This document shows positions 43,428 through 51,912 of a DNA stretch of 61,290 nt, piece after piece. Both the position numbers and the translations under genes were made by a program. The first letter of the stretch is position 1, and each line of letters opens with the position of its first letter. The notes beneath the pieces were generated by a model, which saw only the letters and a program-made list of their open reading frames with translations, had not been told where the DNA came from and ran no database searches. The DNA lies in the NCBI GenBank assembly GCA_013823505.1, contig PNMH01000013.1:1-61290 (forward strand), given 5' to 3'. Source of the stretch: Polaromonas sp. (GTDB taxonomy: Bacteria > Pseudomonadota > Gammaproteobacteria > Burkholderiales > Burkholderiaceae).

Positions 43428-43847
43428 TCAAACGTAGGCAATCCAGCGTCCACAGGTGATCACGAGAATCCAGATCACCGAAGACAAGAGCATGCTCGCA
43501 CGGGCTGTGGTGTCCTGGAGCTGCAGCGAACGGCGCGCATGAAACCAGCCTGCATTGCAGCCGGCCATCATGATCAAGGCCATCTTGACTGTGAACACAC
43601 GGTTGGCCAGCAGTTCCCCGGGTTGTGTGCCGAACATCAGCAAACCCGTGACCACTGCCATCCCGAAACCCATGCCCACCAGCCCCAGGCTCAACCGGGC
43701 CAGCGGTTCAATCGGAAGTGTCGATGCCCAGCCGAACACGCGCATTTCCAACAGCACCAGATTGCCCAGGATCAAGGCCACACCGATCAGGTGCACCACT
43801 TCCAGCATGGGATAAGCCCAGGGGTGGGCGCCCAAAGCCGTCAGCAA
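43428..43847 (-). CDS. Small four-helix membrane protein (CopD/DUF6644-like)
   Basis: The 139-residue protein is nearly all hydrophobic: four predicted helices around 15-37, 47-72, 85-100 and 118-136. Conserved-looking histidines are EVVHLIGVALILG and GWFHARRS, near helix ends, as in small haem b or copper-handling membrane proteins. It probably starts at TTG 43847, 1 nt after the asparaginase stop, with GGAG 7 nt upstream. Family assignment is tentative. It sits between asparaginase and DUF6152, probably cotranscribed. Confidence 0.65.
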   Translation of the reverse strand: MLTALGAHPWAYPMLEVVHLIGVALILGNLVLLEMRVFGWASTLPIEPLARLSLGLVGMGFGMAVVTGLLMFGTQPGELLANRVFTVKMALIMMAGCNAGWFHARRSLQLQDTTARASMLLSSVIWILVITCGRWIAYV

Positions 43848-43848
43848 G

Positions 43849-44823
43849 TCAGGTCTCCAGCAGTTGCAAGGCCAGCGCCAAGCGCGCCTTGACGGGAGCC
43901 AGACCGGCGGAATCCGTCAAAGGCTGGCCGCTGTGCGGTACCACGCGACCTTGCGCGCAGCGGCTGGCCACCACCACCTCCACACCGCAGGATTGCGCTT
44001 GCCTCAGCGCCGCGAGCAAATCGTCGTGCACGGTTCCGTTGCCCGTGCCAGCCACCACAATGCCACGCAGGCGAGCCGCCGAAGCCGTGTGGCCAAGCAA
44101 GGCGCGCACCACCTCGCCATCGGCATTGGCATGGCTGAAGATCAATTCCACGCGCGGCAACGCTGTTGCGGCCAACAGGCGCTGAAACGCTGCAGCGTCG
44201 TGGCTGCCCTGCCCGGCCGCCGCTGGCCAGGGTCTGAACATGCGAAGCTGTGCCTCTTCCACACAGCCCAGAGCGCCGGCATCACCCGAGTCGAACGGGT
44301 CGGTCCGGTAGGGATGCACCTTCGCCACATCGATGGCGCCATGGATGCGTCCGGCGCACACCACCACCACGCCACGGGCCTCGGCATGCAAAGCCACCGC
44401 CACGGCGTCGCTCAGGTTCTGCGGCCCGTCAGGAACCAGGGCCGTGGCAGGCCGCATTGCACACGTGAGCACCACCGGTTTGGAAGGGCGCAGCACGGTC
44501 TGCAGCAAAAAGGCGGTTTCCTCGATCGTGTCGGTGCCGTGGGTGATCACGATGCCGGCCACCTCGGGCCTGTCCAGGTGCTCGGCCACTCGCGCAATCA
44601 ATGCTTGCCACACGCTCAGCACCATGTCCTTGCTGTTGATCTGTGCCACCTGCTCCACGTCCAGAGGACAGGCGGCCAAGGCCGGGACCAACGCCACCAG
44701 GTCGCTCACCGCCACCTGACCGGCCACATAGCCCACGTTGTCGTTCGCCCGTGTAGCGCGGCCGGCAATCGTGCCCCCCGTGCCCAACACCACGAGGCGA
44801 CGTGCCTGGTTTGCATTCACCAC
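43849..44823 (-). CDS. L-asparaginase (type II-like)
   Basis: Asparaginase hydrolyses Asn to Asp and ammonia. The 324-residue protein has both catalytic triad motifs: VLGTGGTIAGRA (Thr) and VITHGTDTIEETA (Thr, Asp, with Lys in TCAMRPATAL region). It also has INSKDM and GTGNGTVHDDL. It starts GTG at 44823, with AAAGGA 8 nt upstream. No clear signal peptide is present, so a cytoplasmic or leaderless location is likely. It is divergent from lexA; an SOS-like site begins 18 bp upstream of its start. Confidence 0.9.
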   Translation of the reverse strand: MVNANQARRLVVLGTGGTIAGRATRANDNVGYVAGQVAVSDLVALVPALAACPLDVEQVAQINSKDMVLSVWQALIARVAEHLDRPEVAGIVITHGTDTIEETAFLLQTVLRPSKPVVLTCAMRPATALVPDGPQNLSDAVAVALHAEARGVVVVCAGRIHGAIDVAKVHPYRTDPFDSGDAGALGCVEEAQLRMFRPWPAAAGQGSHDAAAFQRLLAATALPRVELIFSHANADGEVVRALLGHTASAARLRGIVVAGTGNGTVHDDLLAALRQAQSCGVEVVVASRCAQGRVVPHSGQPLTDSAGLAPVKARLALALQLLET

Positions 44824-44840
44824 TTGCCAAGTCCTTTGAA

Positions 44841-44875
44841 CTGGTTAAAAATACAGCCACTGGATAAGAAAACAG
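44841..44875. promoter_or_regulatory. Two tandem SOS (LexA) box-like operators
   Basis: Site 1 at 44841-44856 is CTGG-TTAAAAAT-ACAG and site 2 at 44860-44875 is CTGG-ATAAGAAA-ACAG. Both match CTGT-N8-ACAG with one change, at the same place (G for T), and the second is followed by T. Two adjacent boxes upstream of lexA match the arrangement in E. coli. They lie between the divergent asparaginase and lexA starts, so both could be affected. Confidence 0.75.
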
Positions 44876-44930
44876 TAGCCCACCGTTCGGATACCCCGCC
44901 CGGTGAGGCATCCACCCCGATGAGGTCCAC

Positions 44931-45617
44931 ATGCTAGACATGCCCGCCACCACGCCCAAGCTCACCGCCCGGCAACAGCAGATTCTGGAACTCATCCAGA
45001 CCGCCATTGCCCGCACCGGTTCCCCGCCCACGCGGGCCGAGATCGCCAGCGAACTCGGCTTCAAGTCGGCCAACGCAGCTGAGGAGCACTTGCAGGCCCT
45101 CGCGCGCAAAGGGGTCATCGAGCTGGTCAGCGGCACCTCACGCGGCATCCGCCTTCGAAGCGAAGACCTCCGCTCCATCAACGATTCGCGCGGGCGCCAG
45201 CTTACACTCCCGCTCCCCAGCCTGGCGCAGCTCATGCTGCCCCTGATCGGCCGTGTGGCGGCCGGCTCGCCCATCCTGGCGCAAGAGCACGTGGACCAGA
45301 CTTACCACGTGGAGCGCAGCCTGTTCCAGCGCGAGCCCGACTACCTTCTCAAGGTGCGTGGCATGTCCATGCGCGATGTCGGCATCATCGATGGCGATCT
45401 GCTGGCGGTGAAGTCCGCCAAGGACGCCAAAAACGGCCAGATCGTGGTGGCCCGCCTGGGTGACGACGTGACCGTCAAGCGTTTCATGCGCCGCCAGAAT
45501 GTCATCGAGCTTCACGCCGAAAACCCGGACTACAAAACCATCGTGGTCGAGCCCGGTGAACCGTTTGAAATTGAAGGCCTTGCAGTCGGGCTTATCCGAA
45601 ACAGCTTCCAACTCTGA
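44931..45617 (+). CDS. lexA: SOS repressor LexA
   Basis: LexA represses SOS genes and cleaves itself when RecA filaments form. The 228-residue protein has the winged helix-turn-helix ([39 protein letters not shown]), the cleavage site Ala-Gly in GRVAAGSPI, the catalytic Ser in [15 protein letters not shown] and the Lys in [13 protein letters not shown] 44931 has GAGG 5 nt upstream. It is autoregulated if the tandem upstream sites are functional. A small uncharacterised gene follows. Confidence 0.97.
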   Translation: MLDMPATTPKLTARQQQILELIQTAIARTGSPPTRAEIASELGFKSANAAEEHLQALARKGVIELVSGTSRGIRLRSEDLRSINDSRGRQLTLPLPSLAQLMLPLIGRVAAGSPILAQEHVDQTYHVERSLFQREPDYLLKVRGMSMRDVGIIDGDLLAVKSAKDAKNGQIVVARLGDDVTVKRFMRRQNVIELHAENPDYKTIVVEPGEPFEIEGLAVGLIRNSFQL

Positions 45618-45753
45618 CCCCTCGGGTCACGTTGCCTCAGCAGGTGGCGGGCGTTTGGTCCGGCGAGCACAAAGCCCGCCATGTGGACACATCCCTGCGT
45701 TGGCAACCTCCTCCCAATCCTGCCTGTGTTCAACCCCTCATCTGGAGTTTCGC

Positions 45754-46128
45754 ATGGGAAAAATCTTCAATACCAACACGTGGCGTGCCCCTTTGCAGTT
45801 GATCGACTGCTGGCTGCCCCTGCCCTCTGAACGCCACGCCCGTCCGGCCGGTTCGTTCGCAGCAGCCAAGGCAGTGCAACGCTTCGCACGAGCCGGCTGG
45901 CTCAATCGCGAAGCTGCCAACGGCCCAACGTCGCAAGTTCGACAGGCCGCGTCGGCGCAACCCGGGTCCCCTCCCGCCTGCCGCGTCCGGGTTCTGCGCC
46001 AGGCCGAAGTCCATCGGTCGCAGAGCCGCGACATGCGCCTTGTCATTTCGGGGCCCATCGGCGACGTGTGCGCAGAACTGGATCGGCTCGCGGCACTCGA
46101 ACAGGCCTCCCTGGCACGCGCAGCCTGA
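45754..46128 (+). CDS. Uncharacterised small protein downstream of lexA
   Basis: The 124-residue product starts MGKIFNTNTWRAPLQLIDCW, with ATG 45754 preceded by GGAG at 6 nt spacing. The first 25 residues are hydrophobic (LQLIDCWLPLP), the middle is Ala/Arg/Ser-rich and basic, and the end (RDMRLVISGPIGDVCAELDRLAALEQ) looks helical. No known domain is recognised. It is 136 nt after lexA with no gene between; an 8-bp inverted repeat TGGCGGGC/GCCCGCCA (45645-45681) lies in the gap. Linkage to lexA suggests, but does not show, an SOS-related role. Confidence 0.7.
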   Translation: MGKIFNTNTWRAPLQLIDCWLPLPSERHARPAGSFAAAKAVQRFARAGWLNREAANGPTSQVRQAASAQPGSPPACRVRVLRQAEVHRSQSRDMRLVISGPIGDVCAELDRLAALEQASLARAA

Positions 46129-46207
46129 GCCCATTGAAAGCGGGGCCGCCCTGGCGAGCGGCGCGCCACAGCAATAAGGGCAAAGGCGGCGGAGGCACAA
46201 TAGGCGC

Positions 46208-47215
46208 ATGAATATTGTGATTCTTGACGACTATCAGGATGCGGTTCGCAAGCTGAAGTGTGCAGAAATTCTGGAGCCGTATCCTGCCAAAGTGTTCACG
46301 AACACGGTCAAGGGCGTGGGCCAGCTGTCGGTGCGACTCAGGGATGCCGACGTGCTGGTGCTGATTCGCGAGCGCACCCAGATCTCGCGCCAGCTCATCG
46401 AAAAGCTTCCGCGCCTCAAGCTGATTGCACAGACTGGCCGCGCGGGCAGCCACCTCGATGTGGCGGCCTGCACGGAACGTGGCATTGCGGTGGCCGAAGG
46501 CGTCGGCTCACCCGTCTCCACGGCTGAACTCACCTGGGGTTTGATCATGGCGTCGATGCGCCGGATCCCCCAGTACGTCTCCAATCTCAAACACGGCGCA
46601 TGGCAACAGGCCGGGCTCAAATCGTCGGCCATGCCGGTGAATTTCGGGGTGGGCATGGTGCTGCGCGGCAAGACCCTGTGTCTTTGGGGGTACGGGCGCA
46701 TCGGTCAACTGGTGGCTGGCTACGGTCGTGCTTTCGGCATGCGAGTGGTTGTCTGGGGCAGCGAGGCTTCACGCGCCCGAGCGGTTGCCGATGGGTTTGA
46801 AGCCGCCGAAAGCCGAGAGGCTTTCTTTGCGTCTGCCGATGTACTGTCGCTGCACTTGCGACTGAGCGATACAAGCTCAGGGTGCGTCACGTTGGAAGAC
46901 CTAGGCCGCATGAAGCCCACGTCGCTGTTGGTCAACACTTCACGCGCCGAGCTCATCGAGCCCGAGGCCTTGCTCGCTTCGCTGAACCGCGGGCGCCCAG
47001 GCATGGCCGCAGTGGATGTTTTTGAATCGGAACCGATTCTCCAGGGACATGCGCTGTTGCGACTGGAGAACTGCATTTGCACACCGCACATTGGCTACGT
47101 GGAGCAAGACAGCTACGAACAGTACTTCGCTTCTGCGTTCGAGAACGTGGTCAACTTCATCAAGGGCACCCCGACCAACATCGTGAACCCCGGTGCATTG
47201 CAGGTCCGTCGGTAG
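46208..47215 (+). CDS. D-isomer-specific 2-hydroxyacid dehydrogenase family protein
   Basis: An NAD-dependent oxidoreductase of the SerA/LdhA/PdxB superfamily. The 335-residue protein has the dinucleotide motif GYGRIGQLV (about 160-168), the catalytic Arg in LVNTSRAELI, Glu in VDVFESEP and His in TPHIGYVEQDSYE. The substrate cannot be told from the sequence; the Gln-Asp-Ser-Tyr context after the His is shared by a subgroup of proteobacterial members without assigned role. It ends before a strong bidirectional terminator. Confidence 0.88.
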   Translation: MNIVILDDYQDAVRKLKCAEILEPYPAKVFTNTVKGVGQLSVRLRDADVLVLIRERTQISRQLIEKLPRLKLIAQTGRAGSHLDVAACTERGIAVAEGVGSPVSTAELTWGLIMASMRRIPQYVSNLKHGAWQQAGLKSSAMPVNFGVGMVLRGKTLCLWGYGRIGQLVAGYGRAFGMRVVVWGSEASRARAVADGFEAAESREAFFASADVLSLHLRLSDTSSGCVTLEDLGRMKPTSLLVNTSRAELIEPEALLASLNRGRPGMAAVDVFESEPILQGHALLRLENCICTPHIGYVEQDSYEQYFASAFENVVNFIKGTPTNIVNPGALQVRR

Positions 47216-47230
47216 AGCCCGGCCCACCAA

Positions 47231-47260
47231 AAAAAAGCGCCGCGTCAGCGGCGCTTTTTT
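47231..47260. terminator. Bidirectional terminator
   Basis: The stem GCGCCGC/GCGGCGC with GTCA loop is flanked by six A on one side and six T on the other, so it works in both directions. It separates the convergent hydroxyacid dehydrogenase (plus) and FimV-like (minus) genes. Confidence 0.92.
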
Positions 47261-47284
47261 GCTTTCTGCGTCAGCGTTGTTCGG

Positions 47285-49435
47285 TCAGCGGCGCCCGTCG
47301 GGTTTGCCGTCGTCGGCGGCATCGGGTGGCGGATCAAAGTCGATCAACTCGAAGTCGATCAAGTTGTCATCGCCCGGGCGGATGTCGAAGTCTGCGGGCT
47401 GGGTGGGTTTGGAAGACGCCTCAACCGTCACGCTCACCTCGGGCAGCGAAGCTTCGAAACGAGCCATCTCGGAGAGATCGTCCAGATTGACGTCCAGACC
47501 GAGTCGGGGAGATGCTGGGGGGATGTCGCCCAGGCCCATGGGTTGGGTGTGCTGCTCCGAGGCTCCGACGAAGGGTCTGCTCCCGGCAGGGGCAGCCTTG
47601 CCCGCCGCCTTCAAAGGCTGCATGGCTGTGTGCTGAAAATCGCCACTGGCGCGCGGCTTGTGGCCATCGCGCTGGATGAGGTCCTTGGCGATCGCGTGCA
47701 ACATCAACAGCTCGCGGTAGGCCTCCAGATCGAACACCTCCGAGTTGCTGTCGGTCGAGTCGCGGAAGATCGACTGCTCGATCAGGTCGAGCACCCGTGG
47801 CTGCGGCCAGAGCGCCTGAATCCGGCTGAAAGCGGTTTCATACGACTCAAGCCCATGTCCCCGCTGGGAATAGCTGTCAAAAGGCGGCGCCCCGGCGTTG
47901 AACACATGGTTGAACTCTTCCCGCAGGTTTTCGTAATCCTGGCGGCGACCGAGGCGGTGGTAGATGTGAAACAGGTCGAGGTAGGTCAGAGCACTGGGTT
48001 CGTGGCTTTCCGTGAGATGGTCCTTGAGCACCTGAATGGCTTGCTCGTCCTCCCCCAGCGACACAAAGAAGTCGGCCTGCTGTTGCACGTCGAACAACTC
48101 CTCGGTGGCCACGGAACGGGACACGCCGATGGCGCTGGTGGAAAACTCGCGCCGGTCGCGAGCGGCCAGTGAGCCCTCTGCCGAAGATGTTGGGGGCATG
48201 GGCTGAGTCACCGCATTTTTGCCGGAGCGGTCGTTCAGCTCGTCAAAGGACGAGTCTTGGTCTAGATCGAAGTCCAGGTCGACATCCAGGCCATCGCCCT
48301 TTGGCGCCAACGGTGTCAGGCCGGACGATCGGCCGGTGGTTTGATCGCCCACATCCAGAGGGGAGCGCAACGTCGGCTCTTCGTCTTCCGGCGCCCACCA
48401 AGCTCGCGAAGCTTCGGAGCCCTGCACCACGACCTCTTGCCGCCGACGCCACACCAGCAGCACCGCCAACAAAGCAAGCAACAAGCAGGCGCCCAAAAGA
48501 TACACCAGCCAGTTCTGAAACCGCTGAGCCTGCGATTGTTCAAGCTGCACATTGAGGTCGCTCAGGGCGGCCTGGGAGCGCGACTGCTCCTGGCGCAGCT
48601 GTGCCACTTCGGATTCCAGCGCCGCGAGCTTCTGGGCATCGCGCAGGATCTCCTCAGGCGTGGCGTTGATGCTTTTCCAGAGCTGCGCCGCGGCAGCGCG
48701 CGCTTCTTCAGAAGTGCTGGGTTCGCTCAGCAAGAGGGGAGAGAGCTTGAGCGTGGGATCGCGTTCGATGCCGGTGGTCAGGTCGATCGGGTCCAGCTGC
48801 AACCTGGGCACAGCGGGAGCGGGAGGCTTGGGTGGCGCACGGCGCACCACCGAAGGCGGCTTGGTTGCCGGAGCGTCCGCGCGTGCAGGCGCTGAAGGCC
48901 TGGCCTGTGGGGAACGAGAAGCCGGTGCGGCTGTACCGCCAGCAGAAACCGATGCAGACGGCACGCTGGACGCGCCGGGCGCCGCGATCACGCGCGGCAA
49001 AGCGGCGGGTTCTGCACCCGCTGCAGCCGCTGGAGCGGCCGAAGGCTGCGCAGCAGCGGTCAGGGGTTCATTGACGAGATCGGCGAGCAACACAAAGCGG
49101 CGCGTGAACTGGGTACCGCAGCCAGCTTTGACGTACAGGGTGACAAAGGGTTCGTTGACCGGCAAGCTGGCTTGCACCCGCACCGACGCTTCGACGTCGG
49201 GCGCGGTTCGCTGGGGCGACGTTCGCACCACGCTGGGCGAGACCTGGGTGTCGCCATAGAAAACATCGGTCTGGATACACAGGCTGCTCAGCTCTTCGCC
49301 AGGTGCCAGCAAAACCTGGATGCGAACGTCCAGCGGGCGGCCGATCATGGCGGCACCGCTGTGCCGACCCAAGGTGGCGGCGTAACTGCTCAAGGCAGTT
49401 GATAGCAAAATACAACCTGTCCAGTACTTGCGCAC
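47285..49435 (-). CDS. FimV-like inner-membrane protein
   Basis: FimV-type proteins organise cell poles and type IV pilus or motility functions. The 716-residue protein has a signal peptide (1-20), a beta domain (about 21-125, ATLGRHSGAAMIGRPLDV ... VKAGCGTQF), a Pro/Ala-rich stretch (to about 240), a short coiled coil, one membrane helix (WLVYLLGACLLLALLAVLLVW, near 320), an acidic Asp-rich region and a TPR-containing cytoplasmic part. No LysM motif is obvious. It is isolated, with no pilus genes beside it. Confidence 0.78.
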   Translation of the reverse strand: MRKYWTGCILLSTALSSYAATLGRHSGAAMIGRPLDVRIQVLLAPGEELSSLCIQTDVFYGDTQVSPSVVRTSPQRTAPDVEASVRVQASLPVNEPFVTLYVKAGCGTQFTRRFVLLADLVNEPLTAAAQPSAAPAAAAGAEPAALPRVIAAPGASSVPSASVSAGGTAAPASRSPQARPSAPARADAPATKPPSVVRRAPPKPPAPAVPRLQLDPIDLTTGIERDPTLKLSPLLLSEPSTSEEARAAAAQLWKSINATPEEILRDAQKLAALESEVAQLRQEQSRSQAALSDLNVQLEQSQAQRFQNWLVYLLGACLLLALLAVLLVWRRRQEVVVQGSEASRAWWAPEDEEPTLRSPLDVGDQTTGRSSGLTPLAPKGDGLDVDLDFDLDQDSSFDELNDRSGKNAVTQPMPPTSSAEGSLAARDRREFSTSAIGVSRSVATEELFDVQQQADFFVSLGEDEQAIQVLKDHLTESHEPSALTYLDLFHIYHRLGRRQDYENLREEFNHVFNAGAPPFDSYSQRGHGLESYETAFSRIQALWPQPRVLDLIEQSIFRDSTDSNSEVFDLEAYRELLMLHAIAKDLIQRDGHKPRASGDFQHTAMQPLKAAGKAAPAGSRPFVGASEQHTQPMGLGDIPPASPRLGLDVNLDDLSEMARFEASLPEVSVTVEASSKPTQPADFDIRPGDDNLIDFELIDFDPPPDAADDGKPDGRR

Positions 49436-49511
49436 GCCAGACTTCCTTCTTTCGTTCGTTGGTTGATTCTGTCATAGCTCCAGAAGCTCTCATTCCAAAT
49501 ACAACACACTT

Positions 49512-51032
49512 ATGCACCCCATTTTTCAGAACACCGGCATCGTGGGCACCGGCGCCATGGGACGCGGCATTGCACAGATGGCCGCTCAGGCCGGCAGTCA
49601 GGTCTGGCTGTTCGACGTGCAGGCGGGCGCAGCCCAGGCAGCGCGTGACGCATTGCACGCCACTTGGCAAACGCTGGTGACGAAAAGCAAGATGTCGGCC
49701 GAACAGATGCAGGCCTGCGTGGACCGCCTGCGGTTGGCCAATGCCTTGAACGACCTCGCGCCCTGCGATCTGGTGATCGAGGCGATCGTCGAGCGGCTGG
49801 ACGTGAAGCAACGCCTTTTCGCGGAGCTCGAAGGCATTGTCGGAGCCGACACGGTGCTGGCCACCAACACCTCGTCGCTGTCGGTCACGGCGATCGCCGC
49901 ACCACTCAAGCGGCCTGCCCAACTCGCGGGTTTTCATTTCTTCAACCCGGTGCCGCTCATGCGCGTGGTCGAGGTGATCGCTGGCCTGAAAACCAGTGCC
50001 AAGGTCTGCCAACAGCTCACCGACTTCACCCGCCAGTTCGGCCACACACCCGTGACGGCGCAGGACACCCCTGGTTTCATCGTGAACCATGCCGGGCGTG
50101 GCTACGGCACCGAGGCGCTGCGGGTGGTGGGCGAGCGAGTCGCTGACTTCGCCACCATTGATCGCATCCTGAAAGACCAGATGGGCTTTCGCTTGGGCCC
50201 GTTCGAGCTGATGGACCTGACCGCGCTGGACGTTTCGCACCCCGTGATGGAGTCGATCTACCACCAGTACTTCGAAGAACCTCGCTACCGCCCGAGTGTG
50301 ATCACGGCACAGCGACTCGCTGGCGGTGTGGTGGGCAAAAAGGTGGGGGAAGGTTTTTACGCCTACGACAAGGGTGCGGCTCAGGTGCCTGCCGAGCCCG
50401 CCGCACCCCAGGTGGCCGAGCTGCCCCCGGTGTGGGTGTCGCCCAAGGCGGCGCGGCGCGCAGAGCTTTACCAGTTGCTGAAAGATCTGGGGGCCCACAT
50501 CGAAACTGCTGCGGCACCCTCGTCCTCCGCGCTGATCCTCGTCGCTCCGCTGGGCCTGGATGTGACGACCCTGGCGGCGGTGGAGCGCCTGGACGCCACG
50601 CGCACCGTGGGCATCGACATGATGCTGGACGACGCGTCGGTGAAACGCCGGGTGCTCGCCACCAACCCCGCCACGCGCCCCGACATGGCGCAGGCCGCCC
50701 ACGCACTCTTTGCGCGCGACGGCAAGGCGGTGAGCGTGATCCGTGACAGCGGCGGCTTCGTCACCCAGCGCGTGGTGGCCACCATCGTCAACATCGCGGC
50801 AGACATGTGCCAGCAAGGGATCTGCTCGCCCGCCGACCTGGACGTGGCTGTGACGCTCGGCCTGGGCTACCCCATGGGTCCACTGGCGATGGGCGACCGC
50901 ATCGGCCCGACCAACATGCTTGAGATTTTGTTCAACCTCCAGACGGTCTATGGTGACCCGCGTTACCGCCCGTCCCCATGGCTGCGTCGCCGCGGCGCGC
51001 TCGGCCTGAGTCTCACGCACGAAGAGGCCTGA
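49512..51032 (+). CDS. 3-hydroxyacyl-CoA dehydrogenase, PaaH-like
   Basis: Oxidises 3-hydroxyacyl-CoA to 3-ketoacyl-CoA with NAD. The 506-residue protein has the Rossmann loop GTGAMGRGIAQMA (about 12-24), the catalytic His in AGFHFFNPVPLMRVVEV, the Glu/Asn motifs (TNTSSLS, DTPGFIVNHAG) and two C-terminal dimerisation modules. The second (about 400-506) holds SGGFVTQRVVATIVN and LGLGYPMGPLAMGD. The doubled C-terminal half is the PaaH/PaaC layout. It is 2 nt before an enoyl-CoA hydratase gene. Confidence 0.93.
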   Translation: MHPIFQNTGIVGTGAMGRGIAQMAAQAGSQVWLFDVQAGAAQAARDALHATWQTLVTKSKMSAEQMQACVDRLRLANALNDLAPCDLVIEAIVERLDVKQRLFAELEGIVGADTVLATNTSSLSVTAIAAPLKRPAQLAGFHFFNPVPLMRVVEVIAGLKTSAKVCQQLTDFTRQFGHTPVTAQDTPGFIVNHAGRGYGTEALRVVGERVADFATIDRILKDQMGFRLGPFELMDLTALDVSHPVMESIYHQYFEEPRYRPSVITAQRLAGGVVGKKVGEGFYAYDKGAAQVPAEPAAPQVAELPPVWVSPKAARRAELYQLLKDLGAHIETAAAPSSSALILVAPLGLDVTTLAAVERLDATRTVGIDMMLDDASVKRRVLATNPATRPDMAQAAHALFARDGKAVSVIRDSGGFVTQRVVATIVNIAADMCQQGICSPADLDVAVTLGLGYPMGPLAMGDRIGPTNMLEILFNLQTVYGDPRYRPSPWLRRRGALGLSLTHEEA

Positions 51033-51034
51033 CC

Positions 51035-51814
51035 ATGACCGCCAGCCTCAAGAGCCACAGCCATGGCCAGACCATGGTGCTGACCATCAGCAACCCCGAA
51101 CACCGCAATGCGCTGGGCCCCGACATGTACGCCGCGGGTGTGGAAGCACTCAACGTGGCCGAGAGCAGCCCGGAAGTGCGCAGCGTGGTGATCACCGGCG
51201 AGGGAAACCACTTTTGCGCAGGCGGCAACCTTCAGCGCCTGCTGGCCAACCGCCAACAGCCGCCCGAAGTCCAGGCGCAAAGCATTGAAGGACTGCACAA
51301 CTGGATCGAGACCATCCGCGCGTTTCCCAAACCAGTGGTAGCCGCTGTCGAGGGCTCGTGCGCCGGTGCCGGCTTCTCGCTCGCGCTGGCCTGCGACATG
51401 GTGGTGGCCGCGCACAGCAGCGTGTTTGTGATGGCCTACAGCAACGTCGGCTTGTCGCCCGATGGCGGCGCAACCTGGAGCCTCATGCGTGCCCTGCCCC
51501 GTGCCACCGCCGTGCAACTGCTCATGTGCGGTGACCGGATTGGAGCCGAACGGCTGCAGCAGCTCGGTGTGATCAACACCGTGAGCGCCACCGGCGAAGC
51601 GCTCACCGATGCGCTTGCCCTGTGCGAACGGCTCAACGCGCGCGCCCCGAATGCGCTGGCCAGCATCAAGGAGCTGGTGAATGACGCCTCCACGGTGCCG
51701 CTGCACGCACAGTTGGGCTCTGAGCGCGACCACTTCGTGCGCAACCTGCACCATGCCAACGCGGGTGAGGGCATCGATGCCTTCATCAACAAACGCCCAG
51801 CCAGCTACCGCTAA
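51035..51814 (+). CDS. Enoyl-CoA hydratase/isomerase family protein
   Basis: A crotonase-fold protein, likely hydrating or isomerising enoyl-CoA. The 259-residue protein has the oxyanion-hole motifs NHFCAGGNLQ (about 62-71) and VEGSCAGAGFSLALACD, and VGLSPDGGATW. The usual second Glu of the hydratase pair is Asp in SPDGG, which is common in isomerases and other crotonase members, so hydratase activity is not certain. ATG 51035 follows the dehydrogenase stop by 2 nt. Confidence 0.9.
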   Translation: MTASLKSHSHGQTMVLTISNPEHRNALGPDMYAAGVEALNVAESSPEVRSVVITGEGNHFCAGGNLQRLLANRQQPPEVQAQSIEGLHNWIETIRAFPKPVVAAVEGSCAGAGFSLALACDMVVAAHSSVFVMAYSNVGLSPDGGATWSLMRALPRATAVQLLMCGDRIGAERLQQLGVINTVSATGEALTDALALCERLNARAPNALASIKELVNDASTVPLHAQLGSERDHFVRNLHHANAGEGIDAFINKRPASYR

Positions 51815-51912
51815 AGCTCGACCGCGCAGAGCGTCTGCGCGCATACCCTGAGCCTGTTGCCACGTCCCAGTGGCGACAATCATTGACTTTCCAGTCACTC
51901 AAAAGACAGCCC

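Noticed and set aside
49068..51020. A 650-codon open frame on the minus strand, antisense to the 3-hydroxyacyl-CoA dehydrogenase gene
   Set aside because: No domain, odd composition, and it covers part of two real genes on both strands.
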